This document shows positions 6,970-14,546 of a DNA stretch of 32,533 nt, in pieces. The DNA is from Prevotella sp. P3-122 (GTDB taxonomy: Bacteria; Bacteroidota; Bacteroidia; Bacteroidales; Bacteroidaceae), in the NCBI RefSeq assembly GCF_002251365.1, contig NZ_NPJH01000086.1, positions 1 to 32,533 on the forward strand. The letters run 5' to 3'. The translations under genes were made by a program, and so were the position numbers. How positions within the stretch are numbered: position 1 is the first letter of the stretch; every line of letters starts with the position of its first letter. Under the pieces are notes generated by a model that had not been told where the DNA came from, ran no database searches, and worked only from the letters and a program-made list of their open reading frames with translations.

Positions 6970-9900
6970 ATGGGACTCAGACAAGAACTGGCATCAGGTA
7001 AGATGCAGATTGAAAAGCTGTCGAACTCTGCAGCTGGGCAGGGACTCAGCAGAATGGCTGAAGTACGACTCAAGTCATTATTGAACAATGCCAAGGAAGC
7101 ACTGACGAATGCAGAGCAACTCGTGGCAGAGGAGATGGGCGAGGATAGCGAGAACGTTACCAAACTACGCCTGTGGGAACGCAAGCTGCTCGACTTGAGT
7201 CTGCGCAATAACCTGCTTAATATGAAGTTAGGAAAGAATGCCATTCGCTATGAACATGACGAAATCGCTATTTTAGAGGATGAACTGGATCAGGGCAAGG
7301 AGTTTGTTCTTGAGCAGAAGGAATTAAAAGGCATCTATCGTACCGTCCGTACCAATCTTGAGGAGAGCGGTGTGAACACGCTTTTCCTGACATTTGGTAC
7401 GCTTAATTGGAAAGAACGGGCTGGTGGGCGCAAGTATGCTGCACCCATTCTGCTTGTGCCAGTAGATATTGTACCTATCAAGAAAGAAGGTTATGCCATC
7501 CGAAAACGTGATGAAGAGGTGATGCTCAATATTACGTTAATGGAGATGCTCAAACAGAAATTTGAAATGGATGTGGAAGGTGTAAATCCATTACCTATGG
7601 ATGCCCATGGAATAGACGTGAGTCTGGTGCTCCATTTGGTGCGTGAAGCTGTCAAAGAGCAGACGGAGTGGGATGTTATGGAGGATTCTGTGTTGGGCAT
7701 CTTCTCGTTCTCAAAGTTCGTCATGTGGAACGATATCCATAGTCATGGAACTGCCGTGATGGAAAGTCCTATCATCAGTTCTTTGGTGGAGGGGCGACTT
7801 ATGATGGAAGATGAGAGAGCCCCTATTGATGCTCGGCAGTTGGACGCCACCATGAGACCAGAGAAGATGGCGATACCAGTAGATACTGATTCATCACAGT
7901 TGGAGGCTATTGCTGAATCGGAACAAGGACGTTCCTTTATCCTCTTTGGCCCTCCGGGAACAGGAAAGAGCCAGACCATCACCAATCTCATTGCCAATGC
8001 GCTCTATCATCAGAAACGTGTGCTCTTTGTGGCTGAGAAGAAAGCTGCACTTGACGTGGTGCAGTCACGACTGGCAAAGATCGGACTGGCACCCTTTTGC
8101 TTGGAACTACACTCCAATAAGGTGGATAAACAGCATTTTCTGCGCCAGATGCAACAAGTTATCGATGCTGTTGGCGCTGAAGCTCCAGATGGCTTCCAAA
8201 GAGTGGCAGACCAACTCTTTCTGCAACGGTTGCAACTCATACAATATATCGATGCGCTACATCAAAAACAGGCAGATGGTTCATCGCTCTATGATGCCAT
8301 TAATCGCTATCTGACATTGAGTGCTGAGCGTGGCGGCCATCCGCTTAGTGGACTGATGCCGAGGCTACGTACACAGTCGAAGGTTTCTTCTTATATGATG
8401 GGAGATACATTAGAGAAGCAATTACCGCTGTTGCCCCAGATTATTGAGGATGTGAAGAAACAACTGGAGCGTGGAAGGAAGATGTCATACTTCAACAAGA
8501 CGCCACGTCAGTTGTTAGAGGCTGATTACAAGTGGCGTAAGTTTGTATCTTTGGCTGATGTCAGCAATGATTTGCTCGACGACCTTGATGCACTCAATGC
8601 TGCTGCCGAGCGATGGCTGAAGAATATCGATTTGTTGCCGCTGTGGGAGCAATGTGCCGTAGCTATGCGTCAGACAGATAGTGCCGGTCTCGAACAAGCC
8701 ATTGACCGCTATCGTGAGTTGACCAGCGAGTTCCAGCAACTGACACGCCAGGAATTGGTTGCGCGTCTGTCGGCACAGGTGCCTGTAGGCGACCATGACC
8801 CTGAAATAAGCAGCGAACTTACACTGCTAAGAAAACGTATAGGCAACAAGGGACGTGGTACCACCATTCGTAATATCATTGACCAAATGCCTGCACTCCT
8901 ACCCAAACTGTGTCCTGTGATGCTGATGAGTCCGCTCAGTGTGGCTCAGTACATTGATATCAACGGACCGAAATTTGATCTCGTGGTGTTTGATGAGGCC
9001 TCGCAGATGCCCACAAGTGAGGCTGTCGGAGCAATCTGTCGTGGTAAGGCAGTCATCGTGGTTGGCGACTCGAAACAGATGCCTCCTACGAGTTTCTTCT
9101 CTGCTAACACGACTGATGACGACGAGGCTGATATGGACGATCTGGAGAGTATTCTCGACGACTGTATTTCGCTCAGTATGCCTTCGCGCTATTTAGGTTG
9201 GCACTACCGTTCAAAGCATGAGAGCCTGATAGCATTCAGTAATCAGAATTATTATGATGGTAGACTCACCACATTCCCATCGGCTGACGATATGGTACCA
9301 CATGTGACATTACAGCATGTGGAGGGATTCTATGATTTTGGCAAGACACGTACTAATCGAGCTGAGGCTGAGGCGATTGTGGCAGAAACGATACAAAGAT
9401 TACAAAACAATCCAGAAAGGAGTATTGGTATAGTGGCTTTCTCGAAGACACAAAGTGACTTAATAGAAGACTTACTTAGCGAAGCGTTAGCCGAGCATGT
9501 CGACTTGGAGCAACAGAACTTGGGAGCAGAGGAACCACTCTTTATAAAGAATTTGGAAAATGTGCAGGGTGATGAGCGTGATGTCATTCTCTTTAGCGTG
9601 GGCTATGGCCCTGACAAGGAAGGAAAACTCTCGATGAACTTCGGACCCTTGAACAAGGTTGGAGGTGAACGGCGCTTGAATGTGGCAGTCAGTCGTGCCC
9701 GTTATGAGATGAAAGTATTCTCCACACTGCGTCCTGAACAGATTGACGAGCGCCGTACACAAGCTGAGGGTGTGCTCGGACTAAAACAATTCTTACGTTT
9801 CGCAGAACATGGAACATCCATGCTTCCTGCATCTGCTCAATCTACAGAGAATCATTCTCTGATTGTAGAACAAATAGCAGAAGTATTGCGTTGTAAGGGA

Positions 9901-10164
9901 TATGAGGTGAAGACTTCTATAGGCTCTTCAGCTTCAAGGGTTGACTTGGCCATTATCGATCCACTACAATCAAACCGCTATGCTTTAGGTATTATTTGTG
10001 ATGGCTCTAGTTATATTCAGCTTAAAACAACTCGTGACCGTGAGGTAGTGCAGCCAAAGGTTCTTCAGATGTTAGGCTGGAATCTTATGCATGTATGGAC
10101 TGTCGATTGGCTGCAAAATCCTGACGCTGTAATAAAAGACATTATCAAAAAAATAGAACTATGA
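6970..10164 (+). CDS. DUF4011 helicase (AAA_11/AAA_12, SF1) with C-terminal restriction-type nuclease domain
   Basis: ATG 6970 starts MGLRQELASGK (1064 residues); the TTG seven codons upstream is unlikely. The DUF4011 part spans ~60-290. Walker A GPPGTGKS is at 327-334 and Walker B VVFDEAS has D675/E676, followed by VGDSKQMPP and the motifs NVQGDERDVILFSVGYG and NVAVSRAR near 870-925. The C-terminus (~955-1064) has a Vsr/MTES_1575-like nuclease: SRVDLAIIDP (D992), GIICDG (D1011) and LGWNLMHVWTVDW. Such DUF4011-helicase-nuclease proteins occur in anti-phage islands (Hhe-type, established). The stop overlaps the next start (ATGA), so it is coupled to the DUF2779 nuclease. Its DUF4011 segment is near-identical to the truncated copy upstream. 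Confidence 0.88.
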   Translation: MGLRQELASGKMQIEKLSNSAAGQGLSRMAEVRLKSLLNNAKEALTNAEQLVAEEMGEDSENVTKLRLWERKLLDLSLRNNLLNMKLGKNAIRYEHDEIAILEDELDQGKEFVLEQKELKGIYRTVRTNLEESGVNTLFLTFGTLNWKERAGGRKYAAPILLVPVDIVPIKKEGYAIRKRDEEVMLNITLMEMLKQKFEMDVEGVNPLPMDAHGIDVSLVLHLVREAVKEQTEWDVMEDSVLGIFSFSKFVMWNDIHSHGTAVMESPIISSLVEGRLMMEDERAPIDARQLDATMRPEKMAIPVDTDSSQLEAIAESEQGRSFILFGPPGTGKSQTITNLIANALYHQKRVLFVAEKKAALDVVQSRLAKIGLAPFCLELHSNKVDKQHFLRQMQQVIDAVGAEAPDGFQRVADQLFLQRLQLIQYIDALHQKQADGSSLYDAINRYLTLSAERGGHPLSGLMPRLRTQSKVSSYMMGDTLEKQLPLLPQIIEDVKKQLERGRKMSYFNKTPRQLLEADYKWRKFVSLADVSNDLLDDLDALNAAAERWLKNIDLLPLWEQCAVAMRQTDSAGLEQAIDRYRELTSEFQQLTRQELVARLSAQVPVGDHDPEISSELTLLRKRIGNKGRGTTIRNIIDQMPALLPKLCPVMLMSPLSVAQYIDINGPKFDLVVFDEASQMPTSEAVGAICRGKAVIVVGDSKQMPPTSFFSANTTDDDEADMDDLESILDDCISLSMPSRYLGWHYRSKHESLIAFSNQNYYDGRLTTFPSADDMVPHVTLQHVEGFYDFGKTRTNRAEAEAIVAETIQRLQNNPERSIGIVAFSKTQSDLIEDLLSEALAEHVDLEQQNLGAEEPLFIKNLENVQGDERDVILFSVGYGPDKEGKLSMNFGPLNKVGGERRLNVAVSRARYEMKVFSTLRPEQIDERRTQAEGVLGLKQFLRFAEHGTSMLPASAQSTENHSLIVEQIAEVLRCKGYEVKTSIGSSASRVDLAIIDPLQSNRYALGIICDGSSYIQLKTTRDREVVQPKVLQMLGWNLMHVWTVDWLQNPDAVIKDIIKKIEL
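7160..7512 (+). repeat. 353-bp direct repeat, copy B
   Basis: It is the partner of 5043-5395 at a constant offset of 2117 bp, and lies within the intact helicase gene. Confidence 0.9.
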
Positions 10165-11762
10165 AACAACTGTCGAAATCACGTTATACGGCTTTCTGTC
10201 AGTGCACGAAGAATCTCTGGCTGAAGGTGTATAAACCCCAAGAAACAACTGTGGATGATGGGGTGCAGGCTCGTTTTGAGCAAGGTAACAAGGTCGGCGA
10301 TCTAGCGATGGGACTCTTTGGCGAATATATGGAAGCGCATGCAGAGAAACCTGATGGTAGCCTTGACCTCACCAAGATGGTGGAGCAGACGCGCCAGTGG
10401 ATGGATGAGGGCGTGGAGAACATCTGCGAGGCTTCGTTTATCTGCGAGGGAGGTTATTGCGCCGTTGACATCCTGCGCAAGACGGCCGGCGGCTGGGCAA
10501 TCTACGAAGTGAAGAGCACCAGTTTCCCTGAGTTCAACGGCCAGAAGGCAAAGCTGGAGAAATATGCACCCGATATTGCTTATCAGAAATGGGTATTGAC
10601 GCAATGTGGAGTTAACGTTACCGGCACCTATCTTGTCTGCCTGAACAGCGACTATGTAAGGCAGGGTGAACTTGACATCAACCAACTCTTTGTTATCAAT
10701 GACATGAAGGAGATGGTGGAGAATGAATACCCGAAGGTGCAGGCACGTGTGAGCCAAGCCATGAAGGTAATCAACAGCGAGCAGGAACCCGACACAGAAC
10801 TATCGGAATGCTGCATGAAACCTTACGGATGTGCATTCTGGGAGTACTGCAAGCGTCAGCATGGTGTACCGTCGCCTTCGGTATTCGATGTGTATGGCGG
10901 CAAGGGAAGAGGCGGTTTTACCTTCAAGAAGAAACTGGATTGCTACCATCAGGGACTTGTGTCCTTCGAGGATTTGTGTTCGATAGACATCGGCCCCATT
11001 CAGAACATGCAGATAGAGGCCGCACTCACCGGTAAGGAGTTTATCAATCCTGCAGGTATCCGTAAGTTTTTGGAGAAGATTACCTATCCAATCTATTTTC
11101 TTGACTTCGAGACGATGCAGGATGCAGTGCCTCAGTATGATGGTGCGAAGGTCTATGCACAGATTACGTTCCAGTACTCATTGCACATCAAGGAGAAGAA
11201 GAGCACCACAAAGGTCGTTGAGTTGGAGAATGAAGGAAGAAAACTGAAACTGTATGAGACAGCCAACTACATTAAGCATAAAGAGTATTTGGCTCCAAGC
11301 AACGGAATAGACCCACGCCGTGCTTTGGCGGAGCAACTTTGCAAGGACATTCCTAAGAATGTCTGCACGTTGGCATATAATAATATGTTCGAGTGCGGGC
11401 GCATCCGTGAGTTGGCAGCTTTGTATCCTGACCTTGCTCCGCATCTGTTGAATATCGCTGATCACATCGTTGACCTCATCGACCCCTTCCGAGCTGGTGA
11501 CTACTACGTTCCTGCAATGGGAGGCTCGTTCTCTATTAAGAGTGTGCTGCCAGCCCTCTTCCCCGATGAGCCAAGTCTCAACTACCACAACCTCGATGAG
11601 CGCTGCCAAAATGGAGGTGACGCAATGACCATCTTCCCTCGTATCAAAGATATGGAGCCGGTAGAAGCCGCTGCCAGTCGTGAAGCCCTCCTCCGCTACT
11701 GTGAACTCGACACCTGGGCAATGGTGAAGGTGTGGGAGAAATTGAAAGAAATGGCCAAATAG
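10161..11762 (+). CDS. DUF2779 protein: Cas4-like nuclease plus DEDD-exonuclease-like domain
   Basis: The protein has 533 residues. The N-terminal half resembles a Cas4/RecB-type PD-(D/E)XK nuclease: GNKVGDLA (42-49), D103 in CAVDI, E116-V-K118, then DIAYQKWVL. Cysteines at 14 or so (QCTKNLW) and the C217/C218-C224-C230 group (CCMKPYGCAFWEYC) could hold an Fe-S cluster. The C-terminal half carries YFLDFET (D315/E317), FQYSLH, AYNNMFE and YCELDT, the pattern of a DEDD RNase-H-like exonuclease typical of DUF2779. ATG overlaps the helicase stop by 4 nt, indicating co-translation and a joint DNA-processing role. A defence function is inferred from context. Confidence 0.85.
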   Translation: MKQLSKSRYTAFCQCTKNLWLKVYKPQETTVDDGVQARFEQGNKVGDLAMGLFGEYMEAHAEKPDGSLDLTKMVEQTRQWMDEGVENICEASFICEGGYCAVDILRKTAGGWAIYEVKSTSFPEFNGQKAKLEKYAPDIAYQKWVLTQCGVNVTGTYLVCLNSDYVRQGELDINQLFVINDMKEMVENEYPKVQARVSQAMKVINSEQEPDTELSECCMKPYGCAFWEYCKRQHGVPSPSVFDVYGGKGRGGFTFKKKLDCYHQGLVSFEDLCSIDIGPIQNMQIEAALTGKEFINPAGIRKFLEKITYPIYFLDFETMQDAVPQYDGAKVYAQITFQYSLHIKEKKSTTKVVELENEGRKLKLYETANYIKHKEYLAPSNGIDPRRALAEQLCKDIPKNVCTLAYNNMFECGRIRELAALYPDLAPHLLNIADHIVDLIDPFRAGDYYVPAMGGSFSIKSVLPALFPDEPSLNYHNLDERCQNGGDAMTIFPRIKDMEPVEAAASREALLRYCELDTWAMVKVWEKLKEMAK

Positions 11763-11776
11763 TTTGAATTTTTCAA

Positions 11777-11793
11777 GCGAAGTGACTATATTA
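11777..11793 (+). repeat. Short leader repeat before the 82-aa gene
   Basis: GCGAAGTGACTATATTA lies in the gap before the 82-residue gene and resembles CGAAAGTGACTAGATTA at 13306-13322. The wider ~30-nt contexts also look alike. Confidence 0.4.
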
Positions 11794-11815
11794 GGTCTCA
11801 ACCAAATGAAATAAG

Positions 11816-12064
11816 ATGGAAAAAACTTATAACATCAACGGAACAAGTTATACGGTAAACGAGCTTATTGCCATTATGCGTGAGCAACTGCCCGGCCTTA
11901 AGAAGTATTCTCATTTCGCAGATGCAGAAATAGAGTTTTGTCGTCAGAACAAAGAAGGTGCCCTCTTCTTTTATGTCTCTAAGGACAATGGAGAGGATAT
12001 GATGGTTAAAATTGGACCTGAAGAGACAATCTATTGGGATTGGACCGGCCAGGTTCTGGACTAA
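11816..12064 (+). CDS. Small protein of unknown function (82 aa)
   Basis: Starts MEKTYNINGTSYTVNELIA. It is acidic and soluble, with no membrane segment, and ends IYWDWTGQVLD. It follows the DUF2779 gene by 53 nt on the same strand and has a purine-rich AATGAAATAAGATGG context at the start. No known fold is evident. The first ~20 residues resemble a small N-terminal beta-hairpin/helix and the rest an alpha/beta unit. Possibilities include an adaptor, an immunity protein or a cargo gene. The other strand also has open frames, but the start context and position favour this one. Confidence 0.6.
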   Translation: MEKTYNINGTSYTVNELIAIMREQLPGLKKYSHFADAEIEFCRQNKEGALFFYVSKDNGEDMMVKIGPEETIYWDWTGQVLD

Positions 12065-12127
12065 TATCAAATGAAACAATCAAAATGAAATTAAAACCTC
12101 GCGATGTACAGGTAATCACAATAACAT

Positions 12128-13282
12128 ATGGGAAATATTGAAAATTGCGTTGAGTCTTTAAAGAAATCGCCTTTATATAGTCTCTCAATGGCTAACAAGG
12201 AACTATTTCATAGTAATTTCCTTGCTTGGTTTGGCGATCAGTATAAGAATGAGTTCAAAGGTCTTATGAACAAATTGCTTGGCACAGAAGTTCTAAAAGA
12301 CAATAATTTCAGTATAGAAAGAGAGTATAAACATTTTGATATCTGCGTTAAAGTAAATGGTAATGAGATAATTCTTATTGAGAACAAGGTAAAGAGTGTT
12401 CCGACAAGTGAGCAGTTAGTAGGATATATGAACGAAGTGAAGTGTGAAAAATGCAAATTTATTCTTTTAACCATGACACAAGAGCTTCAAGACTTATCCA
12501 AGGCTGTGGAATGGACGGTAATAACTTATAAGGACTTATCAGAAAAAATGCCGGATCGGCTAAATGATTGTTATCATTCTAGCTTATTAAAAGACTATCG
12601 TGATTATGTAAATAATCTCCAAGATATTATTGAAATATATGATAAAGAAAAAAACTATAATTCAAAACCAGAAGACAACCGTTTAAAAGAGGAGCTTGGA
12701 ATACATGACATCTGCGGAAAGAGAAAAGCCCAAACTCTATACAAAAAGCTCTGTGAAGCATGTAAAAACAAGAATATTAATATTGTTTCTGATATAAACA
12801 ATCTATCAGACAACAATATTTATATAGGATGGGGCTATACAAATTCAACACCTCTTATTGAGGTAAAGTTTAAACCAAGCAAAGATGTTTCTGATGTAGT
12901 TATTATTCAGATTCAAGGTAAGCAGTATCGTCATGCAGTTGAGTTTTTCGATAAAGCTATTGGTGATAGGATAGTTTATGATAACAAAGAGCACATTCCT
13001 TCTGATAAAGGTTTAAGTTATTTAAAAGAACATTATTCTGACATATTATCACTTAAAGGAGAAAAACCTCAGAATTATCCATTTGATAAATATGTTTTTG
13101 GGCAGAACAAGAAAAGGGGGTATTGTAAATACTGTAACGGGAAACCGAATGCCAATGGCGATATAAGTTGCTTTGTTTATCAGTGGGTAGAAATTCCAGC
13201 TATAACATCATGCGACGATTTGATACAAAAGATCGTAGAAGACATAGAAAATATGAAAGAAATTTTGAAAAACATGATTTAA
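12128..13282 (+). CDS. PD-(D/E)XK nuclease superfamily protein (PDDEXK_4 type)
   Basis: The protein has 384 residues. Motif: FDICV (D71) followed by ILIENKV (E85, K87), the D-ExK core, preceded by ANKELFHSNFLAWFGD, the family's usual N-terminal helix. The C-terminal ~190 residues are a further alpha/beta part (KQYRHAVEFFDKAIGD, YCKYCNGKPNANGDI with Cys-x2-Cys) of unknown role. By eye the gene is clearly more AT-rich than its neighbours, which suggests separate acquisition. Such proteins are frequent in defence islands as putative restriction-like effectors. The substrate is unknown. Confidence 0.75.
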   Translation: MGNIENCVESLKKSPLYSLSMANKELFHSNFLAWFGDQYKNEFKGLMNKLLGTEVLKDNNFSIEREYKHFDICVKVNGNEIILIENKVKSVPTSEQLVGYMNEVKCEKCKFILLTMTQELQDLSKAVEWTVITYKDLSEKMPDRLNDCYHSSLLKDYRDYVNNLQDIIEIYDKEKNYNSKPEDNRLKEELGIHDICGKRKAQTLYKKLCEACKNKNINIVSDINNLSDNNIYIGWGYTNSTPLIEVKFKPSKDVSDVVIIQIQGKQYRHAVEFFDKAIGDRIVYDNKEHIPSDKGLSYLKEHYSDILSLKGEKPQNYPFDKYVFGQNKKRGYCKYCNGKPNANGDISCFVYQWVEIPAITSCDDLIQKIVEDIENMKEILKNMI

Positions 13283-13305
13283 GCCCTCATCTTTAAATTT
13301 CTCTT

Positions 13306-13322
13306 CGAAAGTGACTAGATTA
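13306..13322 (+). repeat. Short leader repeat before the 272-aa gene
   Basis: CGAAAGTGACTAGATTA resembles the copy at 11777-11793. Both copies lie just upstream of an island gene. Confidence 0.4.
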
Positions 13323-13348
13323 TTGTATAACGTTTAAAACTAGACAAT

Positions 13349-14167
13349 ATGAATACAAACATTGAAAGACTGAGCCAGATGCTCAAAAGGCATTTCCACT
13401 TCTGGATAGAAGCCTTCAAGGACGAGGAAACAGGCGAAGATGTGTCAATTGAACGAAGAGACATTCTTGATACAGAACTCTCCGATGAAGAGCGGCAACT
13501 CATAAAAGCCATAGCTGCGGATATTCCCAACCTCACAGATGAAGAACTCCTCCGTTTCCAGGAAGAAATATCTTATTTTGGCTGTCGAACAAAAGAACAG
13601 ATATACATTGAACGTGTTCGGCGAGGAGAAGAAAGTATGGCTGAATCTATCGAGGGTGTGCCCACGTTGCGAGTACTCTGCGACAAGGGGAACCGCTGGG
13701 CTGCATATGCATTATATCAGAAATACAATTGGGGAGATGAGAAGCAGGGCATCTTCATCAACAAACGAGAGGCAAAGCATTATTTTGACCTTGCCAGTGA
13801 TGTCCCGCAGCAATACAATGATGAGTGGGACGATGTGGACCACCCAGGAGAGGAGTTCCCAGAAGAGTTCTGCTATACTCTTACAGGCAATGCCCAAACA
13901 CTTGATGCGGTAGAAAAGCTCATCAACGACCTCTGTCAGAAATTGGGCATTCCTGAAAATGAACATGACGGATTGGGACTCTTCGTGCCACAACGCCAAT
14001 TGATGAAGGTGCTTGTGGGCAGCGACACAGAATACTATCGTGGCAATGTCCAGCATATAGAACGTAGAGCCCCAGACCGACTTGTCATCACTACCGAAGC
14101 CGACAAGGGCGAGCCTCTGCTCTATGCCCTGCGCCAATGCTTCGAGAATCTGAATGTGGAGATGTAA
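13349..14167 (+). CDS. Unknown 272-aa protein with Sel1-like segment
   Basis: The protein is strongly acidic and soluble, without signal or membrane segments. Residues 108-150 (RVLCDKGNRWAAYALYQKYN, then REAKHYFDLA) resemble one Sel1-like helical repeat. The last part (RLVITTEADKGEPLLYALRQ) is alpha/beta. I do not recognise a family. It is the last gene of the defence-like island, and an apparently empty gap follows before the convergent regulator gene. Confidence 0.65.
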   Translation: MNTNIERLSQMLKRHFHFWIEAFKDEETGEDVSIERRDILDTELSDEERQLIKAIAADIPNLTDEELLRFQEEISYFGCRTKEQIYIERVRRGEESMAESIEGVPTLRVLCDKGNRWAAYALYQKYNWGDEKQGIFINKREAKHYFDLASDVPQQYNDEWDDVDHPGEEFPEEFCYTLTGNAQTLDAVEKLINDLCQKLGIPENEHDGLGLFVPQRQLMKVLVGSDTEYYRGNVQHIERRAPDRLVITTEADKGEPLLYALRQCFENLNVEM

Positions 14168-14546
14168 TAAAATGAAAAGTCATGGGTGTATCATATCTTT
14201 TAATACAACCCGTTGTAAAGTAACAAATATAGAATCAGTCGTAGAAAGTTTCATTTGAAACCGGAGGCTGGCAGGCATCCTTCTTATCCTGTAGTAGAAA
14301 GGTCTTGGGATGTCAATTAAAAATAAAAAAAACGAAGGAATTATGGAAACTGATTATTTGTTATTTCTTGATGAATTCAAGAACAATAATAAGGTAAATC
14401 AAGAACGTAATAAAGACTAGTCATATAGCTCTTAAAAAATATCAAAAACGTTTTCTCTCTCCAAACCATCCCAAAACCACCATCCCCTCTTTTCTACCTT
14501 TATGTACGCATTATTCTGATACACAACACTTTGCAAAAACTGTTAT
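14168..14546. other. Intergenic stretch between island and regulator
   Basis: This 379-bp gap between convergent genes is mostly AT-rich. Apart from one possible 25-codon frame at 14343, I see no RNA gene or clear terminator. Confidence 0.5.
14343..14420 (+). CDS. Possible 25-residue peptide
   Basis: ATG is preceded by AACGAAGGAATT, a plausible ribosome-binding context. It encodes METDYLLFLDEFKNNNKVNQ and stops after 25 codons. It may be a genuine small peptide or a gene remnant. Without comparison to relatives this is weak. Confidence 0.25.
   Translation: METDYLLFLDEFKNNNKVNQERNKD

Noticed and set aside
10161..11762. Stand-alone CRISPR Cas4
   Set aside because: The Cas4-like N-terminus is fused to a DEDD-like DUF2779 C-terminus and no CRISPR locus is present.
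11178..11801. 207-codon minus frame
   Set aside because: It is antisense to the DEDD-like half of the DUF2779 protein.
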